A stretch of 64,000 nt of DNA from Luminiphilus sp051201685 (GCF_051201685.1 NZ_CP179213.1:1488001-1552000); one strand, 5' to 3'; shown: positions 9,028 through 19,014, numbered from the stretch's first letter. A program made the numbers and translations. The notes: generated by a model from the letters alone, not told the origin.

Positions 9028-10893
9028 TCAGGCGACCTCAACGCGCGCTCGTTGGTGCGTGAAATGGGTGTCAGCGTCGAAAAGAAAACTGGCGCCTTGT
9101 TCAGCAGTACTCACTTGATTTCGAGCTGCAGAAAATAGGTTTCTGCCAACAGTAAATTGATCGGCATTCGGTGGGGTGGCCCTGTTTCTGTTGGCCAGTT
9201 CGGGCTCTGATAGCGCAACGCTGAGTTCTCCCGTATTGGCGTTGAGGGTAATCATATCGCCGTCTCTGATTCGAGCTAGAGGGCCGTCTGCAGCGGCCTC
9301 TGGCGTAATGTGTATTGCAGCAGGAACTTTGCCTGAAGCGCCACTCATACGCCCATCGGTAATCAAGGCTACTGCATGACCTTTATCCTGAAGGCTGCTT
9401 AAGAGTGGGGTGAGCTTGTGTAACTCAGGCATGCCATTTGCCATAGGCCCTTGAAATCTCACCACAACAACGCAATCACGGCTGAGCTCCCCCGAGTCGT
9501 AAAGTGCTTGCAGAGCGTGCTGTGAGTCGATGACGACAGCTGGGGCTTTTACAATTTGGTGAGCAGCGCTTACGGCAGACACCTTTATAACGCTACGCCC
9601 TAAATTGCCCTCAAGTAATCGGAGTCCCCCTTCCTCTGCAAAGGGTGCTCTGGTATCCCGTATGACCGTGTCGTCAAGGCTTGCTGCGGGCGGTTTTACC
9701 CAGCTGATATCAGCGTTACCTAGGCTGGGTTCACTCACAAAATCAGCAAAGGGGAGGCCTAGGCATGTGCGTGCATCACTGTGCATAAGTCCGTCCGAAA
9801 GCAGGTTTTGAAACAGAACCCCTGTGCCTCCAGCGGCATGGAAGTGATTAATATCAGCCTGCCCATTGGGATATACCCGGGCGAGTAGAGGCGTGGCTTG
9901 TGATATCGCATCAAAATCGGACCAGTTCATGATGTACCCTGCGGAGCGCGCTATGGCTATCAGGTGAATACAGTGGTTCGTGGATCCTCCAGAGGCAACC
10001 AGCGCCACTAGGGCGTTAACTAAAGCCCGGGCATCAACCTGCTCTCCGAGTGGGGTGTAGCGACTGCTCTTGGCGGTAATGCGGGTGACTTGCTGGGCAG
10101 CGTAGGCAGTCAAGGCCTCACGCAAGGGTAATTCTGGATTAACAAATGACGCGCCGGGCAGCTGCAGCCCCATGGCCTCTAGCAATAATTGATTGGTGTT
10201 TGCTGTGCCATAAAAAGTGCAAGTGCCCGCGCTGTGGTAGGACGCGCTTTCGGCGTGAAGCAGCTCTTCGCGGGTGGCATTGCCCTCGGCAAAGCGCTGG
10301 CGTACGGCTGCTTTTTCTTTATTGGGTAGGCCCGAGGGCATGGGGCCAGCAGGTATGAACAGCGCGGGCAGATGGCCAAACTGAAGCGCACCAATTAAAA
10401 GCCCCGGCACGATTTTATCGCAGATGCCCAAAAGCAATACTGCGTCAAACATTTGGTGGGAGAGGGAGACCGCAGTTGCCTGCGCGATCACGTCACGACT
10501 AAACAGCGACAATTCCATACCGGCTTGGCCTTGAGTGACGCCATCGCACATCGCAGGTACACCACCGGCCACCTGTGCAGTACTACCGACTGCCCGCAAA
10601 GCGGCTTTTATTTGGTCGGGATAGGTTTCGTAGGGCTGATGCGCCGAGAGCATATCGTTAAACGCGGTCACGATGCCCACATGGGCGGCGTCCATAAGCT
10701 TAATAGCAGATTTGTCGGTTTCGTTACACGCGGCAAAGCCATGTGCGAGATTGCCGCAACTTAATTGCTCTCTTCCGGGAGCTTGACGGGCCATAGAGTC
10801 AATCATTGTCAGATATTCATCGCGCAGGTGACGACTGCGTTGCTCAATATCGGCAGTGACTTTGCTAATAATGGGAGAGACTTGAGTACTCAC
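9028..10893 (-). CDS. edd: 6-phosphogluconate dehydratase
   Basis: This Fe-S dehydratase of the IlvD/Edd family turns 6-phosphogluconate into KDPG, the committed Entner-Doudoroff step. Candidate cluster cysteines are in CGNLAHGFAAC, AMCDGVTQGQAGMELS and GICDKIVPG. The frame stays open to an ATG at 10935, but that ATG overlaps a probable HexR operator and has no ribosome site. The GTG at 10893 is preceded by GGTGA seven bases away and gives an N-terminus in register with other Edd proteins (about 621 residues). It is the first gene of the operon. Confidence 0.95.
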   Translation of the reverse strand: MSTQVSPIISKVTADIEQRSRHLRDEYLTMIDSMARQAPGREQLSCGNLAHGFAACNETDKSAIKLMDAAHVGIVTAFNDMLSAHQPYETYPDQIKAALRAVGSTAQVAGGVPAMCDGVTQGQAGMELSLFSRDVIAQATAVSLSHQMFDAVLLLGICDKIVPGLLIGALQFGHLPALFIPAGPMPSGLPNKEKAAVRQRFAEGNATREELLHAESASYHSAGTCTFYGTANTNQLLLEAMGLQLPGASFVNPELPLREALTAYAAQQVTRITAKSSRYTPLGEQVDARALVNALVALVASGGSTNHCIHLIAIARSAGYIMNWSDFDAISQATPLLARVYPNGQADINHFHAAGGTGVLFQNLLSDGLMHSDARTCLGLPFADFVSEPSLGNADISWVKPPAASLDDTVIRDTRAPFAEEGGLRLLEGNLGRSVIKVSAVSAAHQIVKAPAVVIDSQHALQALYDSGELSRDCVVVVRFQGPMANGMPELHKLTPLLSSLQDKGHAVALITDGRMSGASGKVPAAIHITPEAAADGPLARIRDGDMITLNANTGELSVALSEPELANRNRATPPNADQFTVGRNLFSAARNQVSTAEQGASFLFDADTHFTHQRARVEVA

Positions 10894-10919
10894 AGATGCT
10901 TCACCAGAGTGATTAGAAG

Positions 10920-10934
10920 GGTAATAAAATAACA
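10920..10934. promoter_or_regulatory. Candidate HexR operator upstream of edd
   Basis: On the minus strand this reads TGTTATTTTATTACC, which departs from the HexR form TGTAAT-N3-ATTACA at one position in each half-site. It lies just downstream of the likely edd transcription start, where a repressor could block elongation. Confidence 0.5.
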
Positions 10935-10953
10935 TATATAGCGTATAAAATTC

Positions 10954-10959
10954 ATTATA
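10954..10959 (-). promoter_or_regulatory. edd -10 element
   Basis: A perfect TATAAT on the minus strand lies about 60 bases upstream of the chosen edd start, with only a weak -35 element upstream. The candidate HexR boxes flank it on both sides. Confidence 0.45.
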
Positions 10960-10971
10960 TACCCCCTTAAA

Positions 10972-10986
10972 TGTAATTTAAGCACA
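10972..10986. promoter_or_regulatory. Second candidate HexR operator upstream of edd
   Basis: TGTAATTTAAGCACA has one perfect half-site (TGTAAT) and a second half with two mismatches to ATTACA. It covers the -35 region of the proposed edd promoter, 52 bases upstream of the first box. Confidence 0.35.
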
Positions 10987-11076
10987 TAAGTGACAGGTTA
11001 TCCGAGCGTGTAGGCCTCAAAAGCACCTCAGCGCCCGTCACTTTGCTGATGCGCCGTAGCCAGGTTGAGGTTCTGG

Positions 11077-14000
11077 TTAGTGCCGCCAGTGATGCCGAGC
11101 TTGTTTAGCCTCTAGAGCCTCCAAGGTTCCCGCAGGCAGTTGCTGTCCTCCGGCTTGATGGAAAAAGAGAGGCGCCGTTGTGCTCTTGCCGGTCAACATC
11201 TCGTTCATTGTAGTGGTGCCAAATAAGCGGCCGTTGAGCATGGTATGTGAGACGTATTCCGATAAACGGATGTCGTCGAGTACATTGCCGTCAATAATGG
11301 CAAGGTCAGCTAACTTTCCCTCCGCAATTGAGCCAATGTCAGCATCCATACCCAGATGGATAGCGGCATCATAGGTGGCGCCACGAAGTGCTTCCCAAGG
11401 CGTAAATCCGCCCTGAACCATCATCCACATCTCCCAATGGGGGGCAAGCCCCTCTCGCTGACCGTGGGCTCCAATCATCACTCTCACGCCATTATCTCGG
11501 AGCTTCTTTGCGGTCCTAGCGACATTGATGTGATTGTAATGATGGTCAGGTGCCTTGGGTCTGCGCATGCTTCTGGGTTCGACGAATTGCCGGGGTGAAT
11601 AGCGCATAAGGCGTTCATTGAGCCAGACATCGGTTCGATCATACCAATACTCCTCACCCATCAGTCCGCCGTAGGAGACAACGAATGTCGGCACGTAGCC
11701 GGTGCCTACTTGGGACCAAAGTTGTACAACATCATCGTAGATTTCGGCAATTGGCAGTGAGTGTTCAATACTGGTGTGACCATCAATGAGGTGGTTCATG
11801 TTGTGTTGAAACTTCATGCCGCCCTCAGGGACCACCATAATGCCTTGCTGATCAGCGGCTTCAATAATCTGTTGCCTCGCGCTTCTGGCGAGTTGATTGT
11901 AGCTTTTCACCGATACGGCTCCGGAGGCTCGTAGGCGCTCAATATGAAACTCAGCGTCTTCGAGGGTATGAACCTCAGTGGTGGCTCCGGGCGCATTGGC
12001 ACCATACAGAATGGTCCCCGTGGACCAAGTTCTCGGTCCCAAAATAAGCCCGGCTCGCTGCATTTCGGCGTGGGTGAAGATTTCGCTGGTGTCATTAGAT
12101 GGGTCATGAATGCTGGTGACGCCAAAGGCCAAATTCGAAAGTTGCATCCAATTTTGTTGGGGAATAATTTCCTCACTACCCATGCCGCCGTGAGCGTGCG
12201 CATCGATAAGGCCAGGAACCACAGTTTTGCCACTAATATCGACAATTTGCGCCGTGCTAGGAATATCAACTTCGTCCCGTGGACCTACTGCAGTGATGCG
12301 ATTTTCTTCGATAACAATGACACCATCAGATAGGACGTGCTGCTGACTGTCGGCCTCTTGCATTGTTACAACGGTGCCGCCTACGAGGGCGATCACCGTA
12401 TTTGGTTTATCAGCCGGCACTGAAAAGCCTAAATCAATCGATTGAATCTCGGGTTCGGCCATCGCCGTATCATTAGATTCATCACTGCTCGGTGCTAGAG
12501 CGCTGAAGGCATCTTGCAGGTTTCTGGTAAACAGTGTCGGTCCGTTTGACCAGTGCAGTGCCTGACTGTCCGCCGACCAGTGAAGAAATTCTCCGGCGCG
12601 TTGAGAGACGCCACGAACTGGAATCGCACCTCCAGAGCGTTGCGCACTCATAGGCTTGCCCGTCCCTGTCAGGGGCATGACATAGACCCTAAAGTGCTCC
12701 GTAAATGCCAGCCAGTTGCCATCGGGTGATACGGCATAGCTCGTCACCTTTTCGCCTTGAGCAACCACACGTTTATCTAGGCCATTGTGGTCCACGCTAT
12801 GAAGTTCCAAGCCGTTTTGGCCCCGTGTGGTAAACAGTATGCGGCTTCCGTCTGCGCTGAAGGCGGGGTGGTGTCCGGTATTGCTGACCTTGAAGGGTGC
12901 GCCGCCTTTAACAGCAACACGATAAATACCGGGATCCACAGACCAAAGGGGTGACAGTAAATAGCCCCCTGTCGTTTTGCGGTAAACCACAGATTTTCCA
13001 TCGGGAGAAAATTGTGGCTGAACATAGTGACCGGGGGTGGTTACAAGCGTTTTACTGCGACCGCCTCCAGCGCTCACTATTTTGACGCGGCCTAATGATT
13101 GATCATCCCAAGAGGTGTAGACCACTTGTTGACCATCCGAGGAAAGTGCTGGCCAGTATTCAAAATGCTCTTTTTGCTTTGTGAGGCGTCGAGGTTTTTG
13201 GGCACCGTCGGCGGTAACTCTCGAGTGGTAGAGATGACCCATGCTGCCAAAAACGGCGGACTGCCCCTTTGGTGTTAGCTGTGCCCAGCGCAGCATCTTA
13301 CTGGCAACCGTTTCGGGCGCAACGTCTACCGGAAACCGCACCGTGTCGCGCACTTTTTTCGTGACAGCTAAACGTATGGGCAGTGTGCTTGTGGCACGGG
13401 TCTCAGTGTTCAGTCTATGGATTCGCCCTGCAGTCCAGAACATAAGGTCACGGCCGTTGGGCAACCATTCGAAGGCGGTTGTGTTGCCGTGACTCCCTGC
13501 GGTTTCTTGCTCGTCGCGCTCTAATGTGTCGTAAACAACGGTTTCCATACCCGAGGCGAGATCACGAATAACAATCGCGCTGTTGAAATCTGGAAGTCGT
13601 TTGACGAAGGCAAGCTTGCTGCCGTCTGGCGATGGGGTAGGGCGCACGGCACCTCCGGGCCCTCCGGTTATGGTAACCGTCTCTCCGGTGGTTAAATCGA
13701 GTCGTTTGATGGCAAATATCTCGCCAGTCGAGTCCTTGTTGTACTGCCACACCAACCCCGAGGTTGTGTCTTGACTGTAGTACAAATGTTTCCCATCGGG
13801 AGAGAAAGCGGGTTCTGCAATGGATTTTTGGGCGCGTTTACCGTCGGTATTGTCGACAACTTCGACACCACTACCACCATTGATGTGGTACATCCAAATC
13901 TCCCCTGAGGGAATGCTGCGCCTTGAAACGGTGCCTTTACGTACCGCTATCCACTGGCTGTCAGGCGTCCATGCTGGGTTGTGAAGGTTGTGCTGACGTT

Positions 14001-14382
14001 CACTCGTGATCTGAAGGACGTTGCTGCCATCAATGTCCATAACCCAAATGTTGTCATTGCCGTCCCGATCAGAGACGAAAGCAATACGTTGGCCGTCGGG
14101 GCTGAAGGTGGGCTGGAAGTTCCATTCTGTGCCCTGGGTCAGGGCTGTCACAGGGCCGCCTGCTATGGGCACGCTGTATAAGTCGCCCAACATGTCAAAG
14201 ACTACGTGGGTACCGTCAGGACTGACATCTACGAACGACCAGGTCGTAGTGTCCGTATCAATGGTGATGTCCCGCCATGGGCCAGGGGGGTTGGAGACAT
14301 CCCAGCTCGCCGGCTCTTGAGCGGCGCTGAACGCCTCTAGCGCAAACAGCACTCCGAATAAGGTCATTAAGTATCGGGTCAT
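11077..14382 (-). CDS. Exported TolB-like propeller / amidohydrolase fusion protein
   Basis: This is a large two-part protein of about 1101 residues. A signal peptide (MTRYLMTLFGVLFALEAFSAAQ) is followed by repeated WD40/TolB-type propeller blades (SPDG and PDGQ motifs, roughly residues 45-620). The C-terminal amidohydrolase domain (about 665-1060) has the metal-binding VIDAHAHGG, a possible lysine in SVKSYN, EHSLP and GAHGQ. Such proteins are annotated as amidohydrolases or Xaa-Pro dipeptidase-like enzymes, and the substrate is unknown. I chose the ATG at 14382 because GGAG lies seven bases upstream and the signal peptide starts there; the frame extends 24 codons further. Confidence 0.85.
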   Translation of the reverse strand: MTRYLMTLFGVLFALEAFSAAQEPASWDVSNPPGPWRDITIDTDTTTWSFVDVSPDGTHVVFDMLGDLYSVPIAGGPVTALTQGTEWNFQPTFSPDGQRIAFVSDRDGNDNIWVMDIDGSNVLQITSERQHNLHNPAWTPDSQWIAVRKGTVSRRSIPSGEIWMYHINGGSGVEVVDNTDGKRAQKSIAEPAFSPDGKHLYYSQDTTSGLVWQYNKDSTGEIFAIKRLDLTTGETVTITGGPGGAVRPTPSPDGSKLAFVKRLPDFNSAIVIRDLASGMETVVYDTLERDEQETAGSHGNTTAFEWLPNGRDLMFWTAGRIHRLNTETRATSTLPIRLAVTKKVRDTVRFPVDVAPETVASKMLRWAQLTPKGQSAVFGSMGHLYHSRVTADGAQKPRRLTKQKEHFEYWPALSSDGQQVVYTSWDDQSLGRVKIVSAGGGRSKTLVTTPGHYVQPQFSPDGKSVVYRKTTGGYLLSPLWSVDPGIYRVAVKGGAPFKVSNTGHHPAFSADGSRILFTTRGQNGLELHSVDHNGLDKRVVAQGEKVTSYAVSPDGNWLAFTEHFRVYVMPLTGTGKPMSAQRSGGAIPVRGVSQRAGEFLHWSADSQALHWSNGPTLFTRNLQDAFSALAPSSDESNDTAMAEPEIQSIDLGFSVPADKPNTVIALVGGTVVTMQEADSQQHVLSDGVIVIEENRITAVGPRDEVDIPSTAQIVDISGKTVVPGLIDAHAHGGMGSEEIIPQQNWMQLSNLAFGVTSIHDPSNDTSEIFTHAEMQRAGLILGPRTWSTGTILYGANAPGATTEVHTLEDAEFHIERLRASGAVSVKSYNQLARSARQQIIEAADQQGIMVVPEGGMKFQHNMNHLIDGHTSIEHSLPIAEIYDDVVQLWSQVGTGYVPTFVVSYGGLMGEEYWYDRTDVWLNERLMRYSPRQFVEPRSMRRPKAPDHHYNHINVARTAKKLRDNGVRVMIGAHGQREGLAPHWEMWMMVQGGFTPWEALRGATYDAAIHLGMDADIGSIAEGKLADLAIIDGNVLDDIRLSEYVSHTMLNGRLFGTTTMNEMLTGKSTTAPLFFHQAGGQQLPAGTLEALEAKQARHHWRH

Positions 14383-14620
14383 AAACTGTCTCCAAAGGAC
14401 ATTCAGACAAAAATTAGGGGCTCGTAATGGTACCGGTAGCCATTGCTTACGCAAGTGTTGTCTCCAATGGGTTTGCCATCAACACTCGTTGTTGTTGCTC
14501 TCGATTGCTGTGCCCGGGATTTTATGGTCGCACCATTGGGATGACATAGTCCCAAACACCGCGCATCGCGTTTTGGGCTTACAGCTCACAACAAGCGTCC
14601 ATGCTGCATTTTATGGCTTT

Positions 14621-16249
14621 CTAGCGTGGATTTGTGTCTTTGACATTGATCGACCGCCATGCCTGAATCGCCATTGCCGTTGCCGGATCAATGGTGTCGA
14701 GACCTTCACCGTGTTCGAGCATCGTTGATATCTGCCGACCGATCACCTTGCCCAATTCAACACCCCACTGATCGAAGGCATTGATGCCCAGTAATCGTGA
14801 GAGAAAGAAGGTTTTATGCTCATAGGCGGCGATTAAAGCACCGAGTATTTCTGGAGTGAGCGCCTCGAAATAGATCAGTGAGTGGGAATGATTACCCGGC
14901 ATCTCATAATGTGCTGCAAAGCTGTCGGGTTGACCGCGCTCTTTAGCAAGCTGCATTGCTTCGCTCGGATTTCGTCCAATCAAAAGCGCTCGACTCTGAG
15001 CCAACGCATTGGCCACAAGTTTGCGCTGTGCATCGAAATCTCTGCCTTCCTGCGTAAGGGGCAAAATAATGTCGGCGGTAAAGCGACGGTTGCCCTGATG
15101 GAGCAGCTGATAGTAACTGTGTTGGCCAATCGTCCCGGCCGAACCCCACAGCACTGGTGCACTGGGCACAGCAAGGGCCGCGCCAGTGAGGTCGACTCGT
15201 TTTCCGTTACTTTCCATGGACAGTTGCTGCAAAAAGTCGGGGAGTTGCTCGAGACAATGGGCGTAGGGTAAAACGACGTGGGTATCGGTCTTGAGATAAA
15301 GGGTATTCCAGTATTCGAGCAGGGCCATTATCAGGGGAAAATTATCGGCGCCTCGACTGCCTAGGGTGTGAAGGTCCATTTCTTGAGCGCCGTTGAGCAG
15401 ACGCTGGAATGTGGCCCAGCCAGATTGCAGTGCTATAGAAATGCCCACGGCAGACCACAGTGAGTAGCGACCTCCAACCCAATCCCACATAGGAAAGCAG
15501 TTGGCTTGGCTAATACCAAAATCACTAGCGGCGTCGAGGTTGGTAGTAACCGCCACCATGTGTTTGTCGATGTCCGACTCGCCCGCGCCGGCGGCGAGTA
15601 GCCAAGCTCGCGCCCTCAGCGCATTGGTCAACGTTTCTTCTGTGGTGAATGATTTTGAGCAAACAATAAAAAAGGTCGAGCGAGGGTCCAGCGTCGCGAG
15701 GGTTTCATCCAAATCTTGAGGATCGACATTGGCGATGAAATGGGCATTTAAAAGGTCGGCGTCAGAACGCAGTGCTCTACACACCATTTTTGGGCCAAAA
15801 TCAGAGCCGCCGATACCAATATTGACTACATCGGTGAATCGAGTACCACCGAAGCCCGTGCGTTCTTCGCCATGAATTTCTGACACTAGTTGCGCTAACC
15901 GCGTATTAGTCGCTTGTATCTCGGCATACAGCTCTGGGTTTGTGTCCGCTCGTGTGCCGCGCAGCAACGTATGTAATGCGGCACGTTCCTCGGTGATGTT
16001 TACAGCCTCGCCTCGAGTCAAGGCGTCAAAATCGGTAGCTAAGTTTGACTGCTCGGCAAGTTCGAGCAGGCGCTCTCGGCTGAGTGGGTCGATACGGTGT
16101 TTGCTGTAATCGAGAACAATGCCGTTAGCCGCACAGCGCAAGTTGGTTGCGCGGGTTGAGTCCCCCTCAAACCACTGGGCCACACGGGCAGTTGCCATTT
16201 GATCGGCTAAATTTTGCAGTTCACTATCAATATTTATGGTGCTCGACAT
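14621..16249 (-). CDS. pgi: Glucose-6-phosphate isomerase
   Basis: This enzyme interconverts glucose-6-phosphate and fructose-6-phosphate. The 542-residue protein matches the family length. Motifs include NIGIGGSDFGPKM, the phosphate-binding SKSFTTEET, and VGGRYSLWSAVG. The ATG is preceded by AAGGAA at eight bases. It lies 23 bases downstream of the ROK kinase gene, probably in one transcript, so that fructose enters as fructose-6-phosphate and is converted to glucose-6-phosphate for the Entner-Doudoroff operon next door. Confidence 0.96.
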   Translation of the reverse strand: MSSTINIDSELQNLADQMATARVAQWFEGDSTRATNLRCAANGIVLDYSKHRIDPLSRERLLELAEQSNLATDFDALTRGEAVNITEERAALHTLLRGTRADTNPELYAEIQATNTRLAQLVSEIHGEERTGFGGTRFTDVVNIGIGGSDFGPKMVCRALRSDADLLNAHFIANVDPQDLDETLATLDPRSTFFIVCSKSFTTEETLTNALRARAWLLAAGAGESDIDKHMVAVTTNLDAASDFGISQANCFPMWDWVGGRYSLWSAVGISIALQSGWATFQRLLNGAQEMDLHTLGSRGADNFPLIMALLEYWNTLYLKTDTHVVLPYAHCLEQLPDFLQQLSMESNGKRVDLTGAALAVPSAPVLWGSAGTIGQHSYYQLLHQGNRRFTADIILPLTQEGRDFDAQRKLVANALAQSRALLIGRNPSEAMQLAKERGQPDSFAAHYEMPGNHSHSLIYFEALTPEILGALIAAYEHKTFFLSRLLGINAFDQWGVELGKVIGRQISTMLEHGEGLDTIDPATAMAIQAWRSINVKDTNPR

Positions 16250-16272
16250 GCAGTAAGTTCCTTGGATTTTTT

Positions 16273-17154
16273 TCAGATAACGCGCTGAGCGAGTAGTGCT
16301 GCGCCAACAAGCCCCGAAAAGGGCGCGAATGCCGGAGCCTTGATGAGCTTTTCTACCGCATCTTCAGAGGAAAATTGGGGCATGTAGTGGTTCATCATCT
16401 CCCGCAAAGCGAGTCGCACCTTGCTCAGTAAAAAGGGCGTTTGCATTACCCCGCCGCCCAGTATGATGCTATCGGGAGTTATTGTCAGAAGTAGATTCAT
16501 GCACATTTGTGCGAGGTAATTTGCCTGCAGATCATTGCCGGGATGGTTCGGGTTCAAATCGCTCAAATTGACGCCCCAACGTTGTTCTATGGCGGGGCCT
16601 GAAGCCAGCCCCTCCAGGCAGTTGCCGTGAAATGTACACAATCCCTCGGGCATCGGGTCATCAGGGTTCACTGCTATTTTCATGTGGCCGACTTCGGGAT
16701 GAAATTTGCCCTGATTCAGCTGATTACTGATAACAATACCCCCGCCAATACCCGTACCGACGGTGACATAAATGATGCGTTGACTGTCACGTGCTGAGCC
16801 TAGGGTCGACTCTGCAATGGCCGCCGCATTGACGTCAGTAGTGATCACCAAGGGCAGATTAAATTCAGCCAGCGCCTCGGGGTAGCTGAAATAACTCCAA
16901 TCGGGCTTTGTGGTCGGGCCAATGACGCCATAGTCGCTGCGTTCTGGCGCTATACCCAACGGACCGAATGAGCCGATGCCTATTGCATGAAATGCTTCTT
17001 TCTTGTGCTCGGCGCGTAGGTAGCTCAACAGTTTGGGGAGGGTTTCTGCAGGGGGCGCCGTGGCAATAGAAGTGTAGTGATTGGTAATCGAGCAGGGACT
17101 CCCAACGGCGACGAGAAACTTCGTGCCACCACCCTCAATCGCTGCTACGCGCAT
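16273..17154 (-). CDS. ROK-family sugar kinase, probable fructokinase
   Basis: This 293-residue kinase has the ROK ATP-binding start AAIEGGGTKFLVAVG, the catalytic-region sequence TTDVNAAAIAES, and the family core GTGIGGGIV followed by HPEVGHMKI. A Cys/His zinc-binding stretch, CTFHGNCLEGLASGPAI, is typical of ROK fructokinases. Its position upstream of pgi fits phosphorylation of fructose. The family is secure; fructose as the substrate is inferred from the zinc-site form and the neighbour. Confidence 0.85.
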   Translation of the reverse strand: MRVAAIEGGGTKFLVAVGSPCSITNHYTSIATAPPAETLPKLLSYLRAEHKKEAFHAIGIGSFGPLGIAPERSDYGVIGPTTKPDWSYFSYPEALAEFNLPLVITTDVNAAAIAESTLGSARDSQRIIYVTVGTGIGGGIVISNQLNQGKFHPEVGHMKIAVNPDDPMPEGLCTFHGNCLEGLASGPAIEQRWGVNLSDLNPNHPGNDLQANYLAQMCMNLLLTITPDSIILGGGVMQTPFLLSKVRLALREMMNHYMPQFSSEDAVEKLIKAPAFAPFSGLVGAALLAQRVI

Positions 17155-17256
17155 GTTGTTGAGCTCATGCTGGAATTAACGGTCATTCAGGCTTGCTCAT
17201 GTGAACTAAAAGCTCCATCTTTCGGGAAGAGAATAACAAAATAGGGTTGCCATGCT

Positions 17257-18018
17257 ATGAAAGCTATTTTTATCACCGGCGCAGGACAGGGCATTGGTCT
17301 AGCCATCGCGCGCCTATTTGCTGAGAAAGGGTGGCTTGTTGGACTGTTCGATATCAACGAAACCCTTTGCAATAATCATTTACAGACCCCGTTATTCCAC
17401 AATGCCGTTGCGGGGTTTTGTGACGTGACAGACCCTGACTCTGTCAATGCAGCGCTGACAGCGTTCACCGATGCTAGTGGCGGCCAACTGCATGTTTTAG
17501 TCAACAACGCGGGCGTTCTGTCAGCGGGTGATTTTTCAACGATGTCTGCCGCAGATGTCAACGCTATGATCGCCGTCAACATTGGGGGTCTGACTACGGT
17601 TTCACATCAGGCGTTCCCCTACCTGCGCGATACCGACGATGCGGTAGTGCTCAACCTATGCTCCGCGAGCAGTATTCACGGTATCCCATGGTTGGCCGTA
17701 TACAGCGCCAGTAAATTTTATGTGGACGGCTTAACACAGGCCCTTGCTATCGAATGGCAGGATCACGATGTTCACGTGACTTGTCTCAAGCCACCTCCCA
17801 TCAACACGGCTATGGGGCACCAGTTAGACAGTCGCCATACAGAAAAAATGCCCATCACTATGCAGGTGGAACAAGTTGCCGATGAAGCTTTTGCTGCGAT
17901 CATTGAGCGTACGCCGCATCGAATTTTGGGCCGCAATACAAAAGCTTGGTACGTAGTAAACGGTTTATTGCCCGCGTCGTTGCGAAGTCGGCTGACTCGC
18001 TACATCACGGGTGCTTGA
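17257..18018 (+). CDS. Short-chain dehydrogenase/reductase
   Basis: This 253-residue classical SDR oxidoreductase has the cofactor motif TGAGQGIG at residues 7-14, NNAG near residue 85, a catalytic serine in LCSASSIHG, and YSASK. The acidic FDINE after the second strand suggests NAD(H) rather than NADP(H). The substrate cannot be told from the sequence. It is divergent from the ROK kinase and followed after about 33 bases by a membrane-protein gene. Confidence 0.85.
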   Translation: MKAIFITGAGQGIGLAIARLFAEKGWLVGLFDINETLCNNHLQTPLFHNAVAGFCDVTDPDSVNAALTAFTDASGGQLHVLVNNAGVLSAGDFSTMSAADVNAMIAVNIGGLTTVSHQAFPYLRDTDDAVVLNLCSASSIHGIPWLAVYSASKFYVDGLTQALAIEWQDHDVHVTCLKPPPINTAMGHQLDSRHTEKMPITMQVEQVADEAFAAIIERTPHRILGRNTKAWYVVNGLLPASLRSRLTRYITGA

Positions 18019-18051
18019 ACCGCATTTTTAAATGAAAAGAGGACGGAGCCT

Positions 18052-18558
18052 GTGCGTAAAGCTCTTAAATTTTGCCACACTCTAGGCGGCGTTGGCCTGT
18101 TGGGGACTTTAATCACTTTGATCATTGTCCTGGCACTGTTGCCAGACCCCTTACAAGATATTCATGGCTACGCAGCGCTTACTGAGCTTATCGATCGATT
18201 GGCTCGCTGGGTTTTGTTGCCGTCTCTGGCATTAACTCTGGTTTCTGGCCTGCTTTCTATTGGTGCGGTCACGGCGTTTCACAGCGCGGGTTGGGCCTGG
18301 TTGAAATTGGCGACGGGTATCGTGATGTTTGAAGGCACACTGCTCGCCGTGCAGGGTCCTATACAGCGGGAAGCAAAGCTGACGCGGCAGTTTTTAAACG
18401 GCGACCTTGAGTCTTCTGCACTAGCGGGCAGCTTTGACACCATTAGTTACTCGATTGTGGTTCTGGGAAGTGTTGCCGTAGCCAATGTTGTGCTGGGGAT
18501 TTGGCGCCCTCGATTGGGCAGGCGCCGAGCGCTATCAGCCCAAGTCGCGGAAGAGTAG
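18052..18558 (+). CDS. DUF2269-like integral membrane protein
   Basis: This 168-residue protein has four predicted membrane segments, near residues 10-32, 52-75, 78-100 and 133-152. It resembles the DUF2269 family of unknown function. The start is a GTG preceded by a GAGG/CGGAG stretch. The 3' end overlaps the convergent BLUF gene by 24 bases. It follows the SDR in the same direction and may be co-transcribed with it. Confidence 0.65.
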   Translation: MRKALKFCHTLGGVGLLGTLITLIIVLALLPDPLQDIHGYAALTELIDRLARWVLLPSLALTLVSGLLSIGAVTAFHSAGWAWLKLATGIVMFEGTLLAVQGPIQREAKLTRQFLNGDLESSALAGSFDTISYSIVVLGSVAVANVVLGIWRPRLGRRRALSAQVAEE

Positions 18559-19014
18559 GGCGAGTCGCTCGCCGCGACTCAGCGCTTTTAAGAAAGCCCT
18601 GGGTTCTTCGTTACTGTCGAAAAAATTGGAATACCCTCTGAGCATCGATACGTCAATGCCGTCAAGGTCTAGGAAGCCCATCTGCCAATCGCTAAACTCT
18701 CTCGATTCGAGAGGTTCGTCAAAAAGCACCTCAACGCCTTCGTGCCGCTGATCAGACATAATGCTGTTGAAGGTTTCCTGCACCCTCGATCGAGCGCCTT
18801 CGATGACCTGAAAGAACGATTGGTTTTTATGGAGCAGCAAACCTGAGATGTTGCGGCCTTCGTTCAACCCTCTGGCTTCCCTCAAAAGACCGATGAGGTC
18901 TGCGGCTTTCATATCGCGGGTTTGTGTACTGACGTAAGCGAGGTGAATCAGCTCATCATCAGAAGAGCCTGAGACTTCGTTCTCGGCACGGGTTGCTACG
19001 CTATCGCTGCACAT
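18535..19014 (-). CDS. BLUF-domain blue-light sensor (stand-alone)
   Basis: This 159-residue protein is a single BLUF (blue light using FAD) domain with short tails and no attached output domain. The flavin-switch residues are all present: Tyr27, Asn51, Gln69, Trp110 and Met112, each exactly six positions after Tyr21, Asn45, Gln63, Trp104 and Met106 of AppA. I chose the ATG at 19014, eight bases after GGAGG; a GTG at 19029 would sit inside that ribosome site. It is divergent from acsF with a shared 218-base gap. In Rhodobacter the BLUF protein AppA antagonises PpsR; a similar role here is inference. Confidence 0.9.
   Translation of the reverse strand: MCSDSVATRAENEVSGSSDDELIHLAYVSTQTRDMKAADLIGLLREARGLNEGRNISGLLLHKNQSFFQVIEGARSRVQETFNSIMSDQRHEGVEVLFDEPLESREFSDWQMGFLDLDGIDVSMLRGYSNFFDSNEEPRAFLKALSRGERLALLFRDLG

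Noticed and set aside
10893..10935. ATG at 10935 as the edd start
   Set aside because: It has no ribosome site, overlaps a probable operator, and the GTG at 10893 fits both the ribosome site and the family N-terminus.
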